Positions 12,486 through 24,847 of a DNA stretch of 64,000 nucleotides are shown one piece after another. A model generated the notes under the pieces. That model had not been told where the DNA came from. It saw only the letters and a list, made by a program, of their open reading frames with translations, and ran no database searches. A program made the translations under genes and the position numbers. Each line of letters opens with the position of its first letter. The first letter of the stretch is position 1. Source of the stretch: Nipponacmea schrenckii (taxonomy: Eukaryota; Mollusca; Gastropoda; Lottiidae); the NCBI GenBank assembly GCA_030562195.1, contig JAUJPP010000007.1, forward strand, positions 31,555,769 to 31,619,768, written 5' to 3'.

Positions 12486-14639
12486 GGATAACAACAAAAT
12501 ACATTATAATGTGGGCATATAAAACGTACAGGTAAGAAACCCTAGCGATTAATTCATTTCGAGCACCTTATCTGATGTGTTAACCACACAGTACTTTCAA
12601 GCCCTTCTTCATTTGCTTTGTACTACAATACAAAGTGCCTCCCACATACTATTAGAACAGCTTCATAGCAAGAACAAAATCTGATGTAACTATTTCTTCC
12701 TGATAGTATCCTAGTCACGTAAAGTTCAACAACCTATTCAAATGTAGAAACCCGAATTAGGCTGGGATTATCGAACGTAATCTTCAGCTGTTATTGATAT
12801 TTATAGACGGTTATTGGCCCTGTAATATTATAACATATTAGTCCAATTTTATCCTGCCTCGAGCTATAGGTCACTAGTGCCATTATCAGGCTTGAAATGC
12901 ATGTACACGTTTCATTAAAAGTACATAATAAGTACTTAATCAACCATATGAAACGGAGCGTGAGATAATGGAAACTAACAATGTGACAGGAAACCAAAAT
13001 TTAGGATCCTTTTATCTTAAGCTGATGTTTACACGAAAATTGAGGGTGAGAACATAGAACTGCCAGGGGAACCTCAAGGGTAACTCTTCCCCTATGTAAA
13101 ACTATAAGAAATTTGCAAGTGTTCCCCTCCCTTACCCTTCTTGAAGAAGCAAATGACCACACAATCGTTTTTTTTAAAACGAAATTTTAGTATGTTTACC
13201 TTTTACAAACTTAATGAATTCCATTTAAATTTGACGTAAACAATGTAACAATTTTGTTTAATTTGTTATACAATGTTATACATCAGACTTAAAAATGATT
13301 ATGACCCGCCATTGAAAACTTCGTTCAATTTGCGGTTGACAAACCCACCTCCTCCCCTTTCTTCCACCGCTTTATTTTTTGGTATGTTTTTTATTTTTAT
13401 GCTTTTATTGGGCGCATAGAAGGGTTGTTAAGCCCAACTAGTCTTTGTTAGTTAAGGAATTTTTATGCTTTAATGTTTATTGTTATGTATTTTTATATCA
13501 TTTATTTTTCATTCCTTTAGTCATTTAAATAAATGGCAGTATCTCACTCAAATAGGTTGTTTTTAATATGTCTTGGGAGAGGGGGAAGGAGGAGAAACAC
13601 AAAAATGATTATGTGCGTTATATCACAGTTAAATTGCTCTCAGTTGGGAAATAGTGTGAACTTCTTCCAAATGCACATTTTAAACAAAATGATTGATGAG
13701 TTTACGGCATTTAACAATCTATTAACTATTTCAAACATAAGCTGTTCCATTACTAACCATACTGACAGCTGGTGATAGACCAGAAAGTTTTCGCTAGATT
13801 CGACGGTTCGTAGAAAAAAATTGGTAAAATTGTTATTTATAATATCTGATATCTGATATCTCGTATCAGGTTTTAGGGTATGCCCAATATTCACTGTGAC
13901 CTTGCGATATCATGTTATCTTTACAAGCACTATCACGATACAAAGCTCATATTATATTCTACTAAATTGCTTCCATATATTAATTCAATCCAATATTATA
14001 CAAGATACCCTCAACAAAACATATTTTACAACAATATACCGATGACAAAACCCGCTTAACAGCGATATTGCGATGTAAAATCCAATTTACTTAGAACATC
14101 GATAATCAGGTTACATTGAAATATCGCAATTAAAACAGCTATAATTCAGAACAAATATTGCAATATAAACCACAATTCAATACAAACATCGTGATAAAAA
14201 CTATAGGACCATGTCAAACATCGCCATACAAACTACAGGGCCATGTTACATCGGTATAAAGAATTTATTATTATTCACCTCAATACAGAGCGAATACCTC
14301 TACTTTGCTACATTGTCTTATTAGACTAGAAACCGAATTTGACAGAATGTGTGTTATGTCAAGAAAACCGAAAAAAATGGATGACGAGATTGATTAGGCT
14401 TCGATTTCCAATTCTAGAAATTTTTATTTGATCAGAGTCTATTTTAAGTCTACCTAATGTTTTCTTTGCAAATTGATTCAAATTTAATAGTATTCAATCT
14501 TCTAGAATCACGTTCCATACCTAAATAGATTCAATTAAAACCTTACAACTTCACTCACGTATCTAAGGAAACAACGTGTCCTACTTTCTCTGTGTTTTTT
14601 TAAACAAACATTTAACATTAAGTTTCTTATATTTCTGTA

Positions 14640-15040
14640 TCGCAATTGATATATTGAGCACTATTTTAACAGTGGCATTTCAATATAGCTCTACAATTGA
14701 TGTATTGAGCACTATTTTAACAGTTGTATTTCTATTGAGCACTATTTTAACAGTGGTATTTCAATATAGCTCTACAATTGATACATTGAGCATTATTTAA
14801 ACAGTGATATTTCAATATAACTCTACAATTGATGTATTGAACACTATTTAAACAGTGGTATTTCAATATAACTCTACAATATTGATGCATTATTTAACAG
14901 TGGTATTTCTATATCACTCTACAATTGATATATTAAGCACTATTTTAAAATTTTCACTCTACGATTGATGTATTGATCACTATTTTAACAGTGGAATTTC
15001 CATATCTCTCTACGATTGATGTATTGAGCATTACGTCCTG
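14640..15040. repeat. ~51-bp minisatellite, locus 1 (~8 copies)
   Basis: Unit CTACAATTGATGTATTGAGC + ACTATTTTAACAGTGGTATT + TCAATATAGCT. Copies vary and some lose 15-20 bp. A unit length divisible by three explains the repeated-peptide open frames on both strands. Same family as 60930-61120. Confidence 0.85.
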
Positions 15041-15522
15041 TAAAAGTACATCTGATAAAGACCAGTTGGGTGTTATACAGTAATCGATATGACCACTAAT
15101 ATGTACTACTCCAATGTCATTAGGATCTAATCTTCTCTCCATCACACTTTCATTAACAAACCAGTATAATCATCTTTCAAGATCCTGGGCGAGGAAAGGT
15201 GAATCCGGCATTGTCCCCAGTACTGTACAGTAAATATGATATAGAGTCCCCTAATCCTCTATACGGGAATATATGCTTAATCTCTCTCTTAACGGTTAAG
15301 GCTTCGTACGTTTAAGAACGAGACTACCTATTTATCAGACCTTCGTACACAGATGATTCGTAGCCTCAAAGTTGAATTTTAAGAAAATGCAGTATTTAGC
15401 GTCATTGTCCAAAGTACTTCACGAGCTTCAATTCTATAATGAGGCACGAGATGCTTACTCATTCTAAACTACCACTAAGATTACTAAGAATCATTAAAAA
15501 TTACAGACCCAACCCTAAAGGC

Positions 15523-15950
15523 CTAAATTATTTCGGCTATTATCCCCTCTTGATCTTGATCTATGGCTGATATTTGAGTTCTGTTTTTGCCCACGTGTTC
15601 AGATAGCCCATGTGGATGTTGGGGGCAAATTCCAGCTCTCTAGCTTGGTAACTTCTATGAGCATCTTTCCGTGAATCACAGTGTAGAATGAGCAAATTGT
15701 TAGTTCGCAAAGTTATGGATTTTAATTGGGTTTTTGGGTTTTTTTGAACTCCCCGAGCTGTCAGAAGTAGGAAATGACCAAGACTGCACTTGCCTATATG
15801 CAAGCCAAATACCAACTTTTTAAAAAGTTTCTCTTGATCAAAAGCAGATATTTGAGTTCTGTTTTTGCCCACGTGTTCAAATTGCTATAGGCTGTATGTA
15901 AAGACACCAGATGGTGATTTGCCCATTACCATCAGCTGAACTGTTATCTT
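15523..15950 (-). pseudogene. Decayed duplicate of exon 6 (copy B), split by ~340 bp
   Basis: Two fragments together correspond to exon 6. 15891-15950 matches its middle (minus strand GCTGATGGTAATGGGCA against GCTGATGGCAATGGGGCA). 15523-15549 matches its 3' end (ATAGCCGAAATAATTTAG against ATAGCCGAAATAATTCAG), with the donor destroyed. The sequence between begins and ends with the same 33-bp segment (15569-15601 and 15848-15880). No intact frame or donor remains. Confidence 0.6.
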
Positions 15951-15999
15951 AAAACCAAAACCAAACCCTTAAATCGACCCCGAAACGATCCTGACTTAC

Positions 16000-16110
16000 C
16001 TGTATTGTTTCGGCTATTAACCCTTCTAACGCCCACCGTAGGACGTAAAACTCTATTAATTTCAATTCTAACGACGTTACATGAAATGTAGATGGTAATA
16101 TACCCCATTT
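16000..16110 (-). pseudogene. Decayed duplicate of exon 6 (copy A), split by a SINE tail
   Basis: On the minus strand this matches the 3' half of exon 6 (16164-16327), including the 20 bases TTAGAAGGGTTAATAGCCGA, and ends ATACAG|GTAAGT, a consensus donor. A 34-bp SINE A tail (16032-16065) interrupts it, flanked by the 8-bp direct repeat TTCTAACG (16024-16031 and 16066-16073). The 5' part has deletions relative to exon 6, so the frame is lost. It reads as a former duplicate exon, probably not functional. Confidence 0.75.
16032..16065 (+). mobile_element. SINE A tail inserted in exon 6 relic, with target duplication
   Basis: The insert contains GTAGGACGTAAAACTC, then TATTAATTTCA. It is flanked by TTCTAACG at 16024-16031 and 16066-16073. 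This is a very short 5'-truncated insertion into the decayed exon copy A. Confidence 0.7.
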
Positions 16111-16163
16111 TTAGCACAATATGACCTCAACCCACGACCAACGAGAAACAACCTCTAACCTAC

Positions 16164-16327
16164 CTGAATTATTTCGGCTATTAACCCTTCTAACGAAGCT
16201 GCATGTAAAGTATGATTAGGACTCCAGATGATAATATGCCCCATTGCCATCAGCTCAATAAAACTGTCCTCAGGGGAATGAACCTGAAGCAAGTTTGATG
16301 TTCCTGTCGTGTTCATTTCTTGAAATG
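16164..16327 (-). CDS. Exon 6 of large ARM-like gene
   Basis: Residue 437 (split codon C|CA, Pro) to 491, phase 1 in and 0 out. The acceptor is ATATTATAG|CATTTC and the donor is ATTCAG|GTAGGT. The peptide has a polar start (FQEMNTTGTSNLLQ) followed by helical sequence (SFIELMAMGHIIIWSPNHTL, then ASLEGLIAEIIQ). It ends the helical core; EIIQ joins EAIEEEKE at the start of exon 7 as one continuous helix. Decayed duplicates of this exon lie just downstream at 16000-16110 and 15523-15950. They indicate a past exon duplication, possibly once an alternative exon. Confidence 0.87.
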
Positions 16328-16842
16328 CTATAATATAAAACGAAAGTAGACATGGGTTAATTGGCTGTCTTTAACTGTCATTTCCATTTGTCATTCTACT
16401 TGTAGAAAGTAATTAATCTATCAGCAATTTCTAAAAAACAAACAATGGTAGATTGCTGGAACATGAAGAAAATGCAACGTGGAATACATTTTATTAATTT
16501 TCTTTTTTTCAAAGTAGTTCGGGACAACAACTCTATTCAACTTTGATATAAATATTCCAAATATTGACGCGAATTCAGGATTACTTTCAAGTGTGACATG
16601 CCTGAAGAAAATTTGAAGAAACCCATTATGCAAAAGCACGTTTTTGTAGTATTATTCTTGGCAGTTCTGAAAATAAATTTAAAATCCCGTCTTTCTGTCT
16701 CTTATATATCAACAAATTTCCATCAGTTATATAAGGCCCGTTGTATCATTATACAACGTTCATCACATCTGCAGCCAAGTGTTCTCTGGGATCTAAAGGA
16801 CCCTAAATCTTGTTATCTATTTAACAAAAAGGAGACACTTAC
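16328..16842 (-). other. Intron 5
   Basis: 515 bp, the shortest intron found, from GTAAGT at 16842 to TTATAG at 16328. No repeat or RNA gene seen. The open frames crossing it on both strands are chance extensions. Confidence 0.8.
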
Positions 16843-17089
16843 GTTTTCTATCAAAAAGGTCGACCCGTCCTCCCAATTTATGAAGCAGTCCCATATACAC
16901 CAATATTCTTGCTGCGTGATATTTCACAAATTTGGCATATTTGGTGCTGTGGTTTGTATAGTACCATTCGTCAGATGGGAGCAGTAATTGCATTAACATG
17001 TCGGCGATATCCGCATCATGCAGACATTGGTGAAATGCTGGATTTAAGGCGATGCAGGCCAGGGCTTGAAGTAATAAACATAGTAAGTG
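16843..17089 (-). CDS. Exon 5, armadillo-like segment
   Basis: Residues 355-436 plus one base of codon 437. The acceptor is TTTCGTTTCAG|CACTTAC and the donor is GATAGAAAAC|GTAAGT, phase 0 in and 1 out. Spliced to exon 4 it continues DPNHDP-HLLCLLLQALACIAL, typical of an ARM/HEAT helix pair: small residues at helix contacts, then NPAFHQCLHDADIADMLMQL. Further on, KYHAARILVYMGLLHKLGG resembles the AARxLxxL signature of ARM-type repeats. A similar HAARIL motif precedes the hydrolase domain in SERAC1-type proteins, but no lipase motif (GxSxG) is visible in any exon here, so I do not assign that family. Probably a protein-protein interaction surface. Confidence 0.88.
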
Positions 17090-17589
17090 CTGAAACGAAA
17101 CAACATAACACATGATTATCAACTGAAATAATACGGAAGTAACAAAACTGATGAAAACTTTAACATGTTGTCAGTAACAGCAACTTCCGGTTTCCGCGGA
17201 AGTCGAGAATGTTAAGTTTGGAAAGAATAATTATATTTCCATACTTTCTTCTGAAGTTTGAATGACGAAGTTCAAAAAACATATATTATCATTTATCTTT
17301 GGTATTTTTTTCCTCATATTAACACTTTTACCGCCATTCTGGAGCGTTTCATGTCACGTTAACCCTATTACTTAACGGAGTTTATTGTCTTGTTTCTTTT
17401 TTTATTCTTTCTAACCACATTTTCACATTTGAAGGACGCCCACATTGGATGGTGCTGATTCAGTTAGTTAAGTCAAACAAAACTACGATTAGTTCTTAAA
17501 TATAGCCTTTAGGGAATTCGGTTTATTTAGTCGTGGTAGGGATGTAAAATGGGTGTTAACTACGTGCGTGTGTGTTATTTCTATGTTTC

Positions 17590-17660
17590 CAGTCGTAGTT
17601 TCGTATAAACCAAAAGTAGTTTCGTAAGAACCATAAGTAGTTTCGTATGAGTGCGTCAAT
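17590..17660. repeat. Short CGTAGTTTCGTA repeat
   Basis: AGTAGTTTCGTAAGAACCAT and neighbours recur three times at ~23-25-bp spacing. The AAGAACCATA segment is shared with the repeats at 39405-39545 and 53325-53490. Confidence 0.5.
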
Positions 17661-18200
17661 AGGTTTCGTATATTTTGAAATATATTCTACTAAATTAAAA
17701 ACTGAACTGAATGGTAAAAATATTTTGAAAATCGGATCATCAGAAGTAATTGATACAAGCTTGGAATTATCTCTGTCTAGGGAGACATGTCATGTGAGGT
17801 GAATCAACCCGTAGGCTATGTTTATCTGAAACATCAGACTTCGTGAAATTTTCTTCAGGGACCTAGTATTGCTATAAGTTTATGTCACATTTCATTATTT
17901 TAGTTTACTTTCTAGTCCGTTTAAAGCATCGTCATATCACAAAAAGGATGAATGTTTTCTTTGTCTTAACTTTTACATAACTAATTTAGGCTATTAGGCC
18001 TATGTTAAACTTTGAAATTGAAGGAAAATATCCGATCATCTGTTTTATCCATTCCATTTCAAACCAAATTCTAAAATTTAGCCAAAAAGATTATATTTTT
18101 ACTCATGGCACCAATTAAGTCTACTGATGAATATATTTGCTTATTGGCCAAGTTTGAAAATTTAAATTACATGTAGATCAATATAGGCCTATTTATTCTA

Positions 18201-18492
18201 AGAAAGAAAGAAAAAAAGAAACAACTAGATCTAGGCCTATATTCTACAAAGGATCGGGATCCTTTCTACCAGCTGGTCCTTGGCCAAACCTCCTGGCATT
18301 GATCTTTCCCGGATTATCCGTACCCATTTACAGCTGGGTGGACTCGAATTATGAGTGAAGATGACTTTTTCAAGATCATCGAACTTTCACACACCGATCG
18401 AGATTAGAACTCACGTCCGACATTTTCAACGTATCCAAGCAAATGACGTCATGACGTTAAGAACCAACGCTCTAACCGCTGTGCTATAGAAC
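18201..18492 (-). mobile_element. SINE B, full-length copy
   Basis: Minus-strand tRNA-derived SINE. The head near 18470-18492 reads TATAGCACAGCGGTTAGAGC (A box) and is followed by GAGTTCTAATCTCGATCGG (B box). The body contains TACGGATAATCCGGGAAAG and CCAAGGACCAGCTGGTAGAA. The tail at the left end reads GTTGTTTCTTTTTTTCTTTC. A second full copy is at 47092-47400. Confidence 0.8.
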
Positions 18493-21400
18493 CATAAAGA
18501 TGAAGTGGCCCTCACATCATAGCGGTCACCAGTTGGCTATGGTTGAGAATAAGAATATCCGACTTGTGGGATGCACATGTTCACTTTCATTATTTACATC
18601 TTTACACAACCAGTGAACGCTATAATGTCACCTTTAAACCATACAAGATAACTATTTGTACCGGTACATTGATAGACGTGTAGCCTACATTAAAGAGCTA
18701 TTGATGTTTAATGATTTTTATCATGTAGGCCTACTCTTCTGTGTACTTTAACAATTTATTTAATGTTTTTAGTTTTTCAAATGTCAAAAGTTTCCTGTAA
18801 ACTGTCATTTGTTAGATCTTCCTCCACCTGAAATTACTGACACATACGAAAGTACAGCAATATGTACTTTTAGATCATCATCGATGGGAGAGGTATAAAG
18901 CTGAAAAGAAAACAAACACTGAGAATCAGATCGATTGATCAGCTGCTTCTAAAGTAAAGTATATTTCAAAGAAACTGACGCTCATAATCCTTTGCATAAG
19001 AGCTCATTTCATCCAAAACATACCTTTGTTGGTATAATAAAGTCACAAGTTTTACGATTTCACCGAATTTGCGCTAGATCTTCTGATCTTCGATCAAGCC
19101 TGTGTGATTAAAGGATATAATCTCTATATAAAACGATATATCTATCGTTATTACTTCGAGCTATGAACTAATTGTTTTATGGAGGGATTCTGTCATATAA
19201 TTTTGAAACTGACAAAAAAGGTTCCTTTTGTCCATGTTTTGAAATTTAATTTTTGGTCATCCTAAGAGGAAGAATACCTTTAATATTAATAATGTTACAG
19301 TATGTCTTGAAACGTTTATTCCTAGAATTGTAATGTATATTAAATGTACTCTTCCTACCATGAAAAGGTCAGATCAATTAGGTTATAATACGGTGGATTA
19401 CTATATTGATCCATATACACAAATAAACTAAGGTTAGAGTTACTGTAACCATAGAACATTATTGGACCGAGAAAATATAATATCAAGTTTTACTTCCTCC
19501 GGTTTTTTATTACGTTATGTCATGTTGGAAGAGACATTTAAAAAAAAAAAGAATCATTAAGATAAATGAATCTTTCCTAATATACAGTTTGAAAACCTCC
19601 ACATTTTCGACATATCAGATTTCCCAAAAGATCAGAAAATTGTTCAAATTCACATAAGTAGAACTATAAGCAGAACTTTGACAAATCTCCATAAAATACT
19701 AATAGAACTAGTTTGAAAGTGTATCAGTTCATTTCCGAACATGGAAAGGCCAATATCTCTATCGATTGACGGAGTTGTTAATTTGTTACGCAGCCCAGTA
19801 CTAGAAAACTGCCTGAAGGGTTTCACTGATATATCATACATATTGAGCAGATAGCAGTTAATATAGCTCTATAAATCACGATACACATACATCAATAAAC
19901 CTTCCCTTATGTAATATCTAGTTTTTTGTTGGACTTGTTGTTTCCCAGTTTGTTTTCGAAATGTCAGTACTTTTTTTCTACAGGTTGCGACACATTGTCA
20001 CCTGGTGCAATTAAAGAGATTGTAAAGAGATTTCCTAAAACTTGCAGCATCATTCCTCACAACGTCCAAGCAAAAAATTGGAAACGTCATCAATCACTAA
20101 GTCTTCTTGAGATTGAGGAACCATTGATGTCTGATTGAAAATTTGAATGGTGCAAATTGATGCTATCATTGTCCCCGATACGCATAAACATTTTTGAAAA
20201 TCTCTGTACAATCTTATAAAAGATGTCATAATTTTGCTGTAAAATCAAAAACAATATCAGTCAGACTGCTGTACTGTAGGCCCGCTGCTTCTTGTACTAG
20301 AGAATGGGGAGGGGATACTCGGGGCTATGTGAAATAATCATATTCAGCTAACTAGCAGATACAATGTAGTTTGAAGTTTACTAAAAGCTTGGTTTATTTA
20401 TCTTTCACCATGTCATTCTCTAGATTGTATTTTTCATCAAGACTTCCAGGATATTTTTTGCTAGAATGACAAAATGACGCTAGATTTCTAATGTCATGCT
20501 TAATCAACATCTTACAGCGAGGTTCCGGGATGTTTTTGCTGATTCAACACGGTTTACTATTTCATTTTGATACGAATAAAAATACGAACAAGCAAAGTAA
20601 TTACATTATCCAAAAAGATCGAGTGAAGGAAGACGAAATCTTGAAATATTTAATAGTTTTATAGTAGTGGACTTCTCCAACGAGAAAAATCGACTTTAGT
20701 AATCGTGTTTTCGTTCTTCTCATGTCAGTCCGACGGCGTTTACATTTCAATCAGTTGCTATACCATATTAAACTATATCTCATTATATTGGTACAATGGT
20801 GTTATCGAGTTCCAATATCGACTACACATCTTTATGACACTAATATCACCGACCTCCAGTTATAAACAGGCAAATTGTTAGATAAATGACATTCAGAAAA
20901 TATGATGATAGGAAAAAATGACAAGCTTCGTAGGCGGTTTAACCACGATCGTGATTTCAAACTTGTTGTATCAGCTAAACAGTACAGTTTAATGAATCAA
21001 AGGAGAATCGCCGCGTCGCAAAAAAGCCATTATTGACGCAGAATCTATATACCGGATACAGGATGAATAATGAAAATGCCGATGGAATTTCAAACTGAAA
21101 CGCGAAGTCTTCTCGAGAAAGCCACTTCATAAAACCCAAGTTTTCCGAAGAACTTGTAATAAAGTATTTAATTGGTTGCAGTAATACAAAATTATATATA
21201 TCGTTATTATATCAATTAAATTCACACTCATTGTATATCAATTGTGTATAGTATGAACTGTGGTTTGTAAGTGTATCGTTATAGTGTACCAATAAATTTA
21301 TTTATTTATTAGTTATTATTAGCCTGTAAATGGACAGTTTCCTTTGAGAGCTAAAGAAGTGAGACTAATTCGCCTTGTCAGTTTCTAGATTAATATTTGA

Positions 21401-22718
21401 ATTTTGATTGAAGACAAAATTACAATGACGGAAAAGGATAGTTCCAAGAAAATAAGAAACAAACGAGTTCTGAAGAATTCTTAATCCAATCGCCCAGCTT
21501 GAGCTCATAAAAACAATTCTTCAATCATGTAGCATATTTTTACTGTAGAAATGAGATATTGAATGCAAATTAGAAAATATAGTTTCATATATATTTCAAA
21601 TCTATGTGCATTTGCATGATTATTTTATTTCTGGGTACATCACAAACTCCTGTCTCCTGACCTCCATGAACTCTAAAACTTTGAATAATTATGTGCAAGT
21701 CCCCTTGATCTGTAAGGTTACCAAAAATACCAACAATTGACGTATTGCTCAGTATTTAAGATCATTACGTCATCGATTTTTGTGTACTCACGTTGTTACC
21801 ATATATAAAATAATCATGTCTACGATCAATTGTTACGTGTTAAATTCTATTATTTTTCCAAGTGGTAGAGTCTACAAAACGGAATTTAATCAATAATGAC
21901 GATCTTTAAATCGTCTTCAATTTGCATGTTGTTCGCCTTGTTACAATGGTGTACAGCGTGCTGGGTCAAAAGAGCTTGTCGTTAGAGACGGCGCCAATGT
22001 AGGCGGTGGGTGGGGCATTTGCTTCCCAATATATATTGTTTGCCCCCTTTATTGTTCCCCCCCCCCTAAATTTCTAAGCAATATAAGTGTGTCTGAATGC
22101 ACCAATACAGTGTTATTTTTAAAATCGTTTTGAAGGGGTGGGGGTTGCTCTACTGAATACTCCATTACATCTCATGTTATTTACATCCACTATAAAGCTT
22201 CGAATGACGTACACGTCTGAAGAAAACAAGCCAATCTTAAAGTGTTCACGTCATCGATAATATATTTTATGTCAAAATAATATAAAATAAAACCCAACAC
22301 GAAACTTTTATAGATCTGAAAAATATTTTTAGTATTTAGTGGGTTAAATGATGAGAGACACGACATTATTGTATAAAAATATTATGAATCGAGTGGGAAA
22401 TAGAACGCAGATGAAGTTTCAATGACGAAAGCAAAGTTCTAATGAGGGAAATCAAGAAGGCCTTTATAAACTTGTATCAATAATCACAGAACATAAAAAC
22501 TCATTTCTTGCATTTTGCAATATTCACAATAGAACATTCATCAGTGAATCAGGCTAGTATAGCGGTTAATAATAATCCTGATTATCCAGACCTTTGTGAT
22601 AAGCTTTCCATATGCAAATCGTACAGCGTGATAGTTCCGTTCACATTCAACTTCGATGAAATTGCCGAGAGTTACATAATATGTCAAGTACTTAATATTT
22701 TTAGTGTCCCGTCTTCAT

Positions 22719-22782
22719 TAGCCCATAAGGTGCAGAAGAGTAGGTCGTAAAACTCCATTCATTATATTTTATTTCATTTGCA
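22719..22782 (+). mobile_element. SINE A 3' tail fragment
   Basis: Contains AGCCCATAAGGTGCAGAAGA, then GTAAAACTCCATTCATTATA and an ATTTTATTTCATTT run, the SINE A 3' end. The copy is 5' truncated. Confidence 0.7.
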
Positions 22783-23286
22783 TTGAAAGTGCTAAATTGA
22801 TTATCAGCAGAACTTGTACTTCTGTCATATTTAAAATTCCTATTTAACAAAAGTAAAAGTTCATCACACACACTTCAAAGTTTTCGTGGCCAGCAGTTAA
22901 CATTGAAATAAAAGTGCAAAGTTTATTATACTATTAAGAAATTGCTTTAAAAATCCACGCACAGGGAAATTTTTTTATATGGATTTTCTGCACTCCCTTT
23001 GTTTTCTTACGAATATGGGTATTATTAAGAAAGGACATTTACCCCAGCAGTTCGATTGCTAATTTTCTAGGAAACTTTGCGAGAATCACAAGTAATTAAG
23101 ACTAGTGTTTTAAATTGACAGAAGCTGAAGATGTTAATAAAGGTCATCTTCCCCAGAAGTTAATGAATGATTGAAAAGTCGGAGAGAAAACACAAGAAGT
23201 TAATGATAAAGAAATTAACTTTGTTTCCACTTCATTAGATCTCGTCACATCTCTTAATAGTCCGAAACAGTAAGATTCTTCGGGAG

Positions 23287-23345
23287 CCGCGGTGACTCGA
23301 TGATTTACACGCTGGTGGTCCAGGGTTCAATCCTGGCAAAGTTTG
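23287..23345 (+). mobile_element. SINE A-like head fragment
   Basis: AGCCGCGGTGACTCGATGAT through CCAGGGTTCAATCCTGG resembles a tRNA-like SINE head, with A- and B-box spacing similar to the full copies. It is followed by unrelated AT-rich sequence. It is probably a SINE remnant rather than a tRNA gene because no acceptor stem closes. Confidence 0.45.
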
Positions 23346-23949
23346 AGAGAACTTGAGATGAAATAATCTATTTTATTTCTGAGTGTTTTTTAGTTTTTTT
23401 TTTTCAAAGTAAAATAGAACAGGTGTATATTTGTTATAATTGCATAGAAGTCAACACAAGAAACACGACAAAAAGGTGCATTAACTCTAGACAATGAATG
23501 TCCATCTATAAAGCTTCACGTCAAGGGTTTTAACTTTTTTTCTTTCTATTCTCCCTTTCAAGACACATATTCGATTACATCACCAAACCCTCTCTTCCCC
23601 TTCTATAAAAACCGTGCTTTCTTGGTAATATCAGAAATATAACTTAGACAACAAAGCCCCCTCATTTGCATTAGCTCATAATTTACACTGCTCACCCATA
23701 TATAACCAAAAGGTCACCGAAGAATATAGTCAAGCCGGAATAGATCGGTCTAATCTCATAGACTTCCTTAAAAGAACAACGACAGAAATAACTTTCTTTC
23801 ATTTCATTGTTGGTTCCTCAAGCGGAAAAATTGAATTTGGTAGATGAACGAAGAAAGACAAATAGTTCGTTTAAAGACTACCATGATTAACATGGAAGAA
23901 GTAAAACGTTTTTAATGATTACTTGGAGGAGAACGACCGTAGACTGAAA

Positions 23950-24260
23950 AAAGGACATTGACCATGATCATCGCGTTTCAAATGGGTTTCAAACAGACAA
24001 CAACCAAAATCACGGAGTTTCTTAAATTAGCAACCGAACTCATCGCATTTTAAACAGGCCTCAACCATGATCATCGCGTTTCAAATGGGCAGCAACTAAT
24101 GGCATCTTTTTCAAACAATCAACAACCAAAAACAAGGAGCTTCTCAAATTAGCAACCAAATTCATCGCATTTTGACCAGGCAGCAACCAATGCCATATCG
24201 AGTTTCGAAAAAGCAAGAACCAATTTCAGCTAGTTTCGAACCGACACGAGCCAACAGTCT
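23950..24260. repeat. Degenerate repeat region
   Basis: ATGATCATCGCGTTTCAAAT, AAATTAGCAACCxAAxTCAT and CAGxCAxCAACCAA recur irregularly with a period near 100 bp. Strongly decayed array. Confidence 0.5.
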
Positions 24261-24533
24261 TTAATAAGATGACATGACATGACATCCCAGCAGTCGGTAT
24301 TGTTGCTATGAACATATCGTGACCACAATAAATGAATAATTAGAGATATACGACAGATAGACTCATTGTCCACGCTGAGAACGTCACCGAATTCAAAGAA
24401 AATTGTGAAGTTGACAAATTGATTTAATAGGTTGACAGCTTACAGATTCCAACGACCTTCAGATTGCTTAATGACCAGAAGAATAAATAAAAACCCTTTT
24501 AAAAGATTTCTACACGATTTGGATTTGTACCTG

Positions 24534-24847
24534 AAATAAATGAAATGTAATGAGTTTTACGTCCTACTCTGCTGCACCTAAATATACTGAAGAGGAGCAA
24601 GGCCATGCGATTAGGGAAATTTTGCCAGGACAGCAGCATTAGCCTACCTTTTTGTGATTTCAAACTGTCAAGGGATCTTTTACGTGCACAATCTTTAGAA
24701 CATGAAGCCTTGGTTTATTGTCCCATCTGAACGACAAGATGCATTTTTCATGCCAGCCCCTCCAGCCCAACTTTCATATCGACCTTTGAACCCTTGATTC
24801 TCAGGTTAGCGAGTAAGCATCTAACTTACTAAGCCACCACGGCCCCC
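24534..24847 (-). mobile_element. SINE A, near complete
   Basis: Minus-strand copy. The head (24780-24847) reads GTGGTGGCTTAGTAAGTTAG ... TCGCTAACCTGAG ... AAGGGTTCAAAGG. The tail at the left end reads GTGCAGCAGAGTAGGACG then AAAACTCATTACATTTCAT. It lies in intron 4, in the same orientation as the host gene. Confidence 0.8.

Larger units (their letters stand above)
11867..16163 (-). other. Intron 6
   Basis: 4297 bp from GTAGGT at 16163 to TTTTAG at 11867. It contains the decayed exon 6 copies next to exon 6, the 51-bp array (14640-15040) and the dispersed repeat at 12045-12485. The stretch 13900-14250 has degenerate, loosely repeated AT-rich sequence. Nothing else is supportable. Confidence 0.75.

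Noticed and set aside
16598..16987. 129-codon plus-strand frame
   Set aside because: Antisense to exon 5 and intron 5, where both splice sites and phase support the minus-strand reading.
16843..17089. Assignment of the gene as SERAC1-like lipase from the HAARIL motif
   Set aside because: HAARIL-type motifs are common to ARM repeats, and no GxSxG nucleophile motif or hydrolase fold segment is visible in the eight exons.
23287..23345. A genuine tRNA gene
   Set aside because: No closing acceptor stem or anticodon stem could be folded by eye; it matches the head of SINE A copies in the window.
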